9,215 bases of DNA, taken from positions 1-9,215 of the forward strand of contig CAIVEA010000911.1 of the NCBI GenBank assembly GCA_903904765.1, given 5' to 3'. Positions 5,220-9,215 of this stretch are shown piece after piece; the first letter of the stretch is position 1, and every line of letters starts with the position of its first letter. Source of the stretch: an uncultured Chloroflexota bacterium (GTDB lineage Bacteria; Chloroflexota; Anaerolineae; Aggregatilineales; Phototrophicaceae). The notes under the pieces are model-generated. The model made no database searches and was not told the origin of the DNA. It saw nothing but the letters and a program-made list of their open reading frames with translations. Both the position numbers and the translations under genes were made by a program.

Positions 5220-6419
5220 CTAATCCCGTCGCTCAAAGATATTCACAACGGATAGGGTTGCGATCCCAGCATGAGTATCCGTCAAGCCGCGCCGCGCACC
5301 TGCCACTTGCCGACGCGGGTCTGCCTCACCCCACAGTTGCAACGCAATCTCAGCGGCCTGCGCGATTCCGGTTGCCCCCACAGGCGCTCCCCGCCCCAGC
5401 AGCCCGCCATCGGTATTCACGGGCAGTTCACCGTCCAGATCGAATATCCCGCTGGCAACGCTCGCGCCACCCTGCCCCGGTGGCACAAACCCCAAATCTT
5501 CGACGGCCTGAATTTCCACACCACTATAGCTATCGTACAGTTCCGCTACATCAATCTGATGCAGCGGGTCGGTAATGCCCGCCATCTGGTAAGCCTGTTG
5601 TGCGGCAGCGCGTTTAGCGCGGAAATTCGTGAGTTCGGGGTAGCGATCACCCAGACGCATCGTATCTGTGCCGCAACCTGTCGCACTGAAATAGACCGTA
5701 GGCCGTGCAGGAAACTTCGCGCTATGCGCCCGCGCCCATTCCTCAGTTGCCAGCAGCATGACCGCAGCGCCATCACTGAGCAAACTGCAATCCAGCAAGC
5801 GATAAGGTTCGGCAACCGGGCGGGATGCCAGCACATCCGCAATCGTCAGTTCCATCGGTTTTTGCGCGAGGGGATTGAAGCGTGCATTACGCCGATTGCG
5901 AACCGCCACATGCGCGAACTGTTCGGGAGTTGTGCCGTACCGCTGCATGTGGGCGCGCATCATAGCGGCATAGAAGCCGGTATATGTACCGCCAATCATC
6001 ATCTCCCAGTCAAAATCAGCGGAGAGCGCGAATAATTGATTGGCTGTTTGTGAGGACACACCACGCCCATTCGTTTCGCAGCCATACACCAGAATCGAAT
6101 CGCACAATCCACTTTGCACATACGCCCATGCGGTACGCAGCGCCAGCGCCCCCGTCGCGCCGCCCCCTTCGATACGCACATTCGGAACGGGTATCAGACC
6201 GATTTGATCGTGCAGAATCGCTGCCAGCGTCATCTGTTTGTTGAAATGATCGCTCTCATAACTACATAGGCCATGCTGTACGGCCTTCAAATCCGGCAAC
6301 TGAGCATCCGCCAACAATGCCAGCACAGCATCCGTCAGCAAATCACGCGGATTACAATCCGGGCGATCTGCCGCAAAACGAGTCATGCCGATTCCAACAA
6401 TAACCGGAACACGGTTCAT
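5220..6419 (-). CDS. Thiolase-fold (SCP2-thiolase/lipid-transfer-like) protein lacking thiolase catalytic residues
   Basis: 399 residues with full SCP-x-type thiolase architecture: N-terminal VPVIVGIGMTRF, the VRIEGGGATGALALRTAWAYVQSG nucleophile helix region, DCSLLSDGAAVMLLA at 210-224, DVAELYDSYSGVEIQAVEDLGF, and the C-terminal GGLLGRGAPVGATG. The catalytic positions are changed: the nucleophilic Cys is Gly87 (family CASG here GATG), the His/Asn of HDxF/NEAF is Tyr295, the GHP histidine is Ala345, and no C-terminal catalytic Cys is visible. It should therefore not perform normal Claisen thiolysis. Relatives with this pattern, such as Ltp2/DitF-type proteins, work as retro-aldolases on beta-hydroxyacyl-CoA together with a DUF35 partner, and such a partner is encoded 2 nt downstream. 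Its ATG overlaps the aldolase stop (ATGA), with AAGGG about 11 nt upstream. The protein looks intact, not decayed. Its substrate is unknown. Confidence 0.85.
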   Translation of the reverse strand: MNRVPVIVGIGMTRFAADRPDCNPRDLLTDAVLALLADAQLPDLKAVQHGLCSYESDHFNKQMTLAAILHDQIGLIPVPNVRIEGGGATGALALRTAWAYVQSGLCDSILVYGCETNGRGVSSQTANQLFALSADFDWEMMIGGTYTGFYAAMMRAHMQRYGTTPEQFAHVAVRNRRNARFNPLAQKPMELTIADVLASRPVAEPYRLLDCSLLSDGAAVMLLATEEWARAHSAKFPARPTVYFSATGCGTDTMRLGDRYPELTNFRAKRAAAQQAYQMAGITDPLHQIDVAELYDSYSGVEIQAVEDLGFVPPGQGGASVASGIFDLDGELPVNTDGGLLGRGAPVGATGIAQAAEIALQLWGEADPRRQVAGARRGLTDTHAGIATLSVVNIFERRD

Positions 6420-7399
6420 GGCTGCGGTATCCCTTCATACTGTTGATACCACTCCGTCGAAACCGCCTTCGGTTTCAGACGTTCATGCCACGATTGCCCG
6501 CCTTGAACCAGTGCCGCCAGCCGCCGCAGTCGTTCGCGCCCTGTTGTTTGCAACCATGCTTCACGCGCATCAAAATCGTTCAGTCCGGCGGCTTCACCCC
6601 ATACCGCCCGCCCTGCGATGACACCTGAAGCACCCACAGCACAGGCAATCTCAACCTGCCCGCAAAATGTATCGAAGTCCACGCCGGCGCTCAATAGCAC
6701 CCACGGGACGGTTGTGGCCTGATTCAAGGCGGTGCAGGCCGCACGTTCAGCAGCAGCATCCCCCCAGCGATCCGGCGATAGGGGAAATTCCATCTTCAAG
6801 ATATCTGCACCCAACTGTTCAGCCCGTTGCGCCGCAGCAATCACGCGGCGCGTGTAGTTGTCCTGATGAACACCTGACGGCTCATCCAGCGGATACAAAA
6901 TTGGCTCGGCATAGAATGGCAAGTCGTAGCGCTCACATTCCACTACCAGACGCTGGAGCAACGCATCCTGCTGTGGGGTACGATCCACGTCATCGCTGTT
7001 GTAGTAGTAAAACAACTTGACCCCGTCAGCATTCATCCGCTTGATCTTGCTCACATTCCAACCCGTCAACATCTCGGTCAAAAGCGGCAGCGGACGCATG
7101 GCATAGCCGGCTTTTTCAACTTCCACCAGCATGCCAGCATGTCCCAGATCGCCCCCAACAGCCACCTGCCCCGCGCTATAAATCGGGTCTAACAGCACAC
7201 CGCTAACCTCCGGCGCAATCACCCGCACGACCTGCGCTTTGAAGGTAGCCATCTCATCCGGTGTCACAGTCTCCGGCGCAGTCGGTCTCAAAGCTCGACG
7301 CAGGGCATCGTGATGGTCAATCGCCAGAATGGTGAAAAATCCAGCACGATTGCTTGCACGCTGCAAAGCACGATACTTGCCCACACTGATCTGCCGCAT
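6416..7399 (-). CDS. Class I aldolase, LacD/YihT-like (tagatose-bisphosphate or sulfofructose-phosphate aldolase family)
   Basis: Predicted cytoplasmic Schiff-base aldolase of 327 residues, the length of LacD. Family features include ISVGKYRALQRAS and FTILAIDHHDAL at the N terminus, GVLLDPIYS, GVKLFYYYN, PFYAEPILYPLD, and the Schiff-base segment GADILKMEFPL with K202. VPWVLLSAGVDFDTF and GASGVIAGRAVWGEA near the C terminus form the phosphate-binding end of the (beta/alpha)8 barrel. Known relatives split tagatose 1,6-bisphosphate or 6-deoxy-6-sulfofructose 1-phosphate, in each case releasing dihydroxyacetone phosphate. The start is ATG at 7399, 2 nt after the dehydrogenase stop, with GGTGG 7 nt upstream; an ATG at 7420 would overlap the dehydrogenase and lacks a site at the right distance. 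Flanking kinase, isomerase and aldehyde dehydrogenase genes fit an enzyme whose aldehyde product is oxidised. The substrate is undetermined. Confidence 0.85.
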   Translation of the reverse strand: MRQISVGKYRALQRASNRAGFFTILAIDHHDALRRALRPTAPETVTPDEMATFKAQVVRVIAPEVSGVLLDPIYSAGQVAVGGDLGHAGMLVEVEKAGYAMRPLPLLTEMLTGWNVSKIKRMNADGVKLFYYYNSDDVDRTPQQDALLQRLVVECERYDLPFYAEPILYPLDEPSGVHQDNYTRRVIAAAQRAEQLGADILKMEFPLSPDRWGDAAAERAACTALNQATTVPWVLLSAGVDFDTFCGQVEIACAVGASGVIAGRAVWGEAAGLNDFDAREAWLQTTGRERLRRLAALVQGGQSWHERLKPKAVSTEWYQQYEGIPQP

Positions 7400-7401
7400 A
7401 A

Positions 7402-8919
7402 TTATTCCACCCGTATCCATACGCTTTTGACTTCGGTGTACAAATCAAGCGCTTCTTTGCCCATTTCGCGCCCGTGTCCACTCTGTTTGTAGCCCCCAAA
7501 AGGTGAAGCTGCATCCGTATCGCCCCATGTGTTCACCCATACCGTCCCTGCCTGAAGTCGGGACGCGAAGCGGTGCGCGGTCTGCAAGTCCCGCGTCCAC
7601 AACCCCGCCGCCAGTCCATAGGGCGTTTCATTGGCGGCGCGAAGCACCTGATCGGCATCATCAAAGGGGATAGCACAAACCACTGGGCCGAAGATTTCCT
7701 CGCGTACAATCCGCATCTGCTCTTGCACATCCACGAAAATGGTTGGCTCGATGAAATATCCGTTTGCTAGTTCGCCACCCATGCGGCGACCACCAATCAC
7801 CGTTCTGGCACCACCGCCCTGCCCCTCATCAATAAATCCCATGACCGTTTGCAACTGTTCGGCGCTCACCACTGGTCCTAGATCGGGCTGATGCTGTCCC
7901 ATGCCCATCCCCACCCGTATCCGGGCAGTTGCTTCGGTCATGCCGGTCAGCACACGATCAAACACGCTCCGCTGAATGTACAACCGTGACCCTGCGGTAC
8001 AGGACTGTCCATTATTGCCAAAAATCGCCCACGTTGCCCCCACCACTGCCTGTTCCAGATTGGCATCTGCAAAGATAATGTTGGGGCTTTTCCCACCCAG
8101 TTCCAGTGAAACACGTTTGAGCGATTCCGCAGAATTGCGAAGAATTGTCCGCGCAACGGAGGCACTACCTGTAAAGCCGATTTTGTTCACGCCCGGATGA
8201 GCCACCAGCGCAGCGCCAGCGGTTTCTCCAAAACCCGTCAATACGTTAAACACGCCGGGAGGGAATCCGGCTTCCTCGAACAATCGCGCCAGATAGAGCG
8301 CACTGAGAGGGGTTTGCTCGGCAGGCTTCAGAATGATGCAGTTCCCTGCGGCCAGCGCAGGCGCGATCTTCCACGCCGCCATCAGCAGCGGATAATTCCA
8401 CGGGACGATCAATCCGCACACGCCCACCGGTTCGCGCACGGTGTAATTCAACATGCCGGGCGTATTCACTGGGATGGTCGCGCCTTCAATTTTGTTTGCC
8501 CAGCCAGCATAGTATCGAAAATGCTCGGCAGAAAGTGGCACATCCACCTTCAATGCTTTGTTCAGCGGCTTGCCATTATCCAGCGCATCCAACTGCGCTA
8601 GGATCGATGCACGTGACTCAATCAAATCAGCCAGTTTCCAGATCAAACGACCGCGCTCAGAAGGGGTTAGTTTGAGATGCCACGCCCCGCCGTCGAAGGT
8701 CTGCCGCGCAGCCTGCACAGCAGCATCAACATCTTCAGCCTGCGCTGATGATACACGCGCTAACAAGCGCCCACTGGAAGGATCAACCGTCTCGAAAATC
8801 GCACCGTTGAGCGCCGCTACCCAGCGCCCACCGATATACAACCGCTGCTCCTCAGCCAGAAAAGCACGTACTTCCGGCAAAATATCCACATACTGTTCAG
8901 GGAACATCAGGTCAATCAT
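7402..8919 (-). CDS. NAD(P)-dependent aldehyde dehydrogenase
   Basis: A complete 505-residue ALDH-superfamily enzyme that oxidises an aldehyde to a carboxylate. Catalytic set: N175 in VPWNYP, K198 and E201 in LKPAEQTP, the GFTGS nucleotide-binding turn (248-252), general base E273 in SLELGGKSPN, nucleophile C307 in NNGQSCTAGSR, and E408 in REEIFGP. The C-terminal SPFGGYKQSGHGREMG motif is intact. E201 near the cofactor ribose favours NAD, from family knowledge. Overall it resembles the ALDH1/2 and betaine-aldehyde groups, which are broad in substrate, so sequence alone does not name the aldehyde. The ATG at 8919 lies 8 nt after AAAGG and 15 nt after the phosphorylase stop. Directly upstream of the aldolase gene, it probably removes the aldehyde released by that enzyme; acetaldehyde, lactaldehyde, methylthioacetaldehyde and sulfolactaldehyde are all candidates. 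Confidence 0.93.
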   Translation of the reverse strand: MIDLMFPEQYVDILPEVRAFLAEEQRLYIGGRWVAALNGAIFETVDPSSGRLLARVSSAQAEDVDAAVQAARQTFDGGAWHLKLTPSERGRLIWKLADLIESRASILAQLDALDNGKPLNKALKVDVPLSAEHFRYYAGWANKIEGATIPVNTPGMLNYTVREPVGVCGLIVPWNYPLLMAAWKIAPALAAGNCIILKPAEQTPLSALYLARLFEEAGFPPGVFNVLTGFGETAGAALVAHPGVNKIGFTGSASVARTILRNSAESLKRVSLELGGKSPNIIFADANLEQAVVGATWAIFGNNGQSCTAGSRLYIQRSVFDRVLTGMTEATARIRVGMGMGQHQPDLGPVVSAEQLQTVMGFIDEGQGGGARTVIGGRRMGGELANGYFIEPTIFVDVQEQMRIVREEIFGPVVCAIPFDDADQVLRAANETPYGLAAGLWTRDLQTAHRFASRLQAGTVWVNTWGDTDAASPFGGYKQSGHGREMGKEALDLYTEVKSVWIRVE

Positions 8920-8934
8920 TCAAAAAGCCTTTAC

Positions 8935-9215
8935 CTACACCTGTTCCGTCAGCGACAGTGCCACCTCATAGACCGCCGTGTTACTCCGGTTGAGCGCCTC
9001 CAAGCCACCCGGCGGCAAGGGGTCGAGAAATCGTCGTCCGCGCGTCAAATCATCCCACACGACAACCAGCGATACCGCCGCCATATTGAAATAACGTGCT
9101 ACCGCAAACGTGGTCGCTGTCTCCATCTCGACAGACAAAATGCCGGCCTGATTCCAAGCCTCCATCATCTGCGGTGTTTCGGTGAACAGAGACGACCATG
9201 TGACATGAGTCCCAC
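8935..9215 (-). CDS. Nucleoside phosphorylase (PNP/UDP family), 3' part only
   Basis: C-terminal 93 residues of a gene that enters from the right edge. The stretch GTHVTWSSLFTE, then AGILSVEMETATTFAVARYF, then AAVSLVVVWDD is the C-terminal part of the PNP/uridine phosphorylase fold. EMETAT corresponds to the conserved VEMExAA segment, whose Met and Glu contact the ribose. A C-terminal helix with AVYEVALSLTEQ ends the protein. These enzymes split a nucleoside with phosphate into a base and a pentose 1-phosphate (some relatives are hydrolytic nucleosidases). The base specificity, and whether the target is a purine, a pyrimidine or 5'-deoxy/methylthioadenosine, cannot be judged because the N-terminal two thirds are outside the window. 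It lies 15 nt upstream of the aldehyde dehydrogenase and is probably in the same operon, hinting that a nucleoside-derived sugar feeds the pathway. Confidence 0.8.
   Translation of the reverse strand, partial: GTHVTWSSLFTETPQMMEAWNQAGILSVEMETATTFAVARYFNMAAVSLVVVWDDLTRGRRFLDPLPPGGLEALNRSNTAVYEVALSLTEQV

Noticed and set aside
5271..6035. A 254-codon plus-strand open frame.
   Set aside because: It is antisense to the thiolase-fold gene, whose family motifs are clear; no domain or ribosome-binding site supports the plus-strand frame.
5220..6419. Calling the thiolase-fold gene an acetyl-CoA acetyltransferase or a decayed pseudogene.
   Set aside because: The nucleophilic Cys and both catalytic His/Asn positions are changed, so acetyltransferase activity is unlikely. 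The frame is full length with conserved structural motifs and a partner gene, so decay is also unlikely.

Overview
The window is a bacterial carbohydrate-catabolism locus. Every convincing gene lies on the minus strand, so it reads from right to left. Base composition looks moderately GC-rich (an impression, not a count), with bacterial Shine-Dalgarno sites and very tight gene packing. Nothing identifies the species. The absence of a lipobox on the secreted binding protein and the overall gene style would fit a free-living heterotroph, for example a member of Chloroflexota, but that is only a guess. I see no rRNA, tRNA, CRISPR array, insertion sequence or phage gene.

Layout in transcription order: the 3' end of a nucleoside phosphorylase (right edge to 8935), an NAD(P)-dependent aldehyde dehydrogenase (8919-7402), a LacD/YihT-like class I aldolase (7399-6416), a thiolase-fold protein lacking the usual thiolase catalytic residues (6419-5220), its probable DUF35 zinc-ribbon/OB-fold partner (5217-4705), DhaK-like and DhaL-like kinase subunits (4700-3690 and 3686-3042), and an L-fucose-isomerase-family sugar isomerase (3055-1604). 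Junctions range from a 14-nt overlap to a 15-nt gap, so these eight genes are almost certainly one operon. After a 440-nt non-coding region comes a secreted sugar-binding protein of an ABC transporter (1160-90). A stem-loop follows it, and a possible ribosome-binding site at the left edge suggests that more transporter genes lie outside.

The genes can be joined into one route (inference). A sugar is imported by the ABC system or released from a nucleoside. The isomerase makes a ketose, and the DhaK/DhaL pair phosphorylates the C1 hydroxyl next to the ketone. The class I aldolase then splits the ketose-1-phosphate into dihydroxyacetone phosphate and an aldehyde, which the dehydrogenase oxidises. 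Alternatively the aldolase acts on the free ketose and the kinase rescues dihydroxyacetone. 5-Deoxypentoses, methylthioribose-like sugars, 6-deoxyhexoses and sulfosugars would all fit; the sequence does not decide. The thiolase-fold/DUF35 pair is unexpected in such an operon and may be a CoA-dependent retro-aldolase.

The most interesting non-coding signal is the leader of the binding-protein gene. A near-consensus promoter (TTGACA with an upstream A-tract) is followed by a 30-codon open frame containing Met-Met-Met-Cys-Cys-Cys. Next come a hairpin over its stop codon and an intrinsic terminator placed between promoter and gene. A segment inside the short frame can pair with the terminator's 5' arm. 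Together these have the layout of a translation-coupled attenuator responding to sulfur amino-acid supply, which would suit an operon handling a sulfur-containing sugar.
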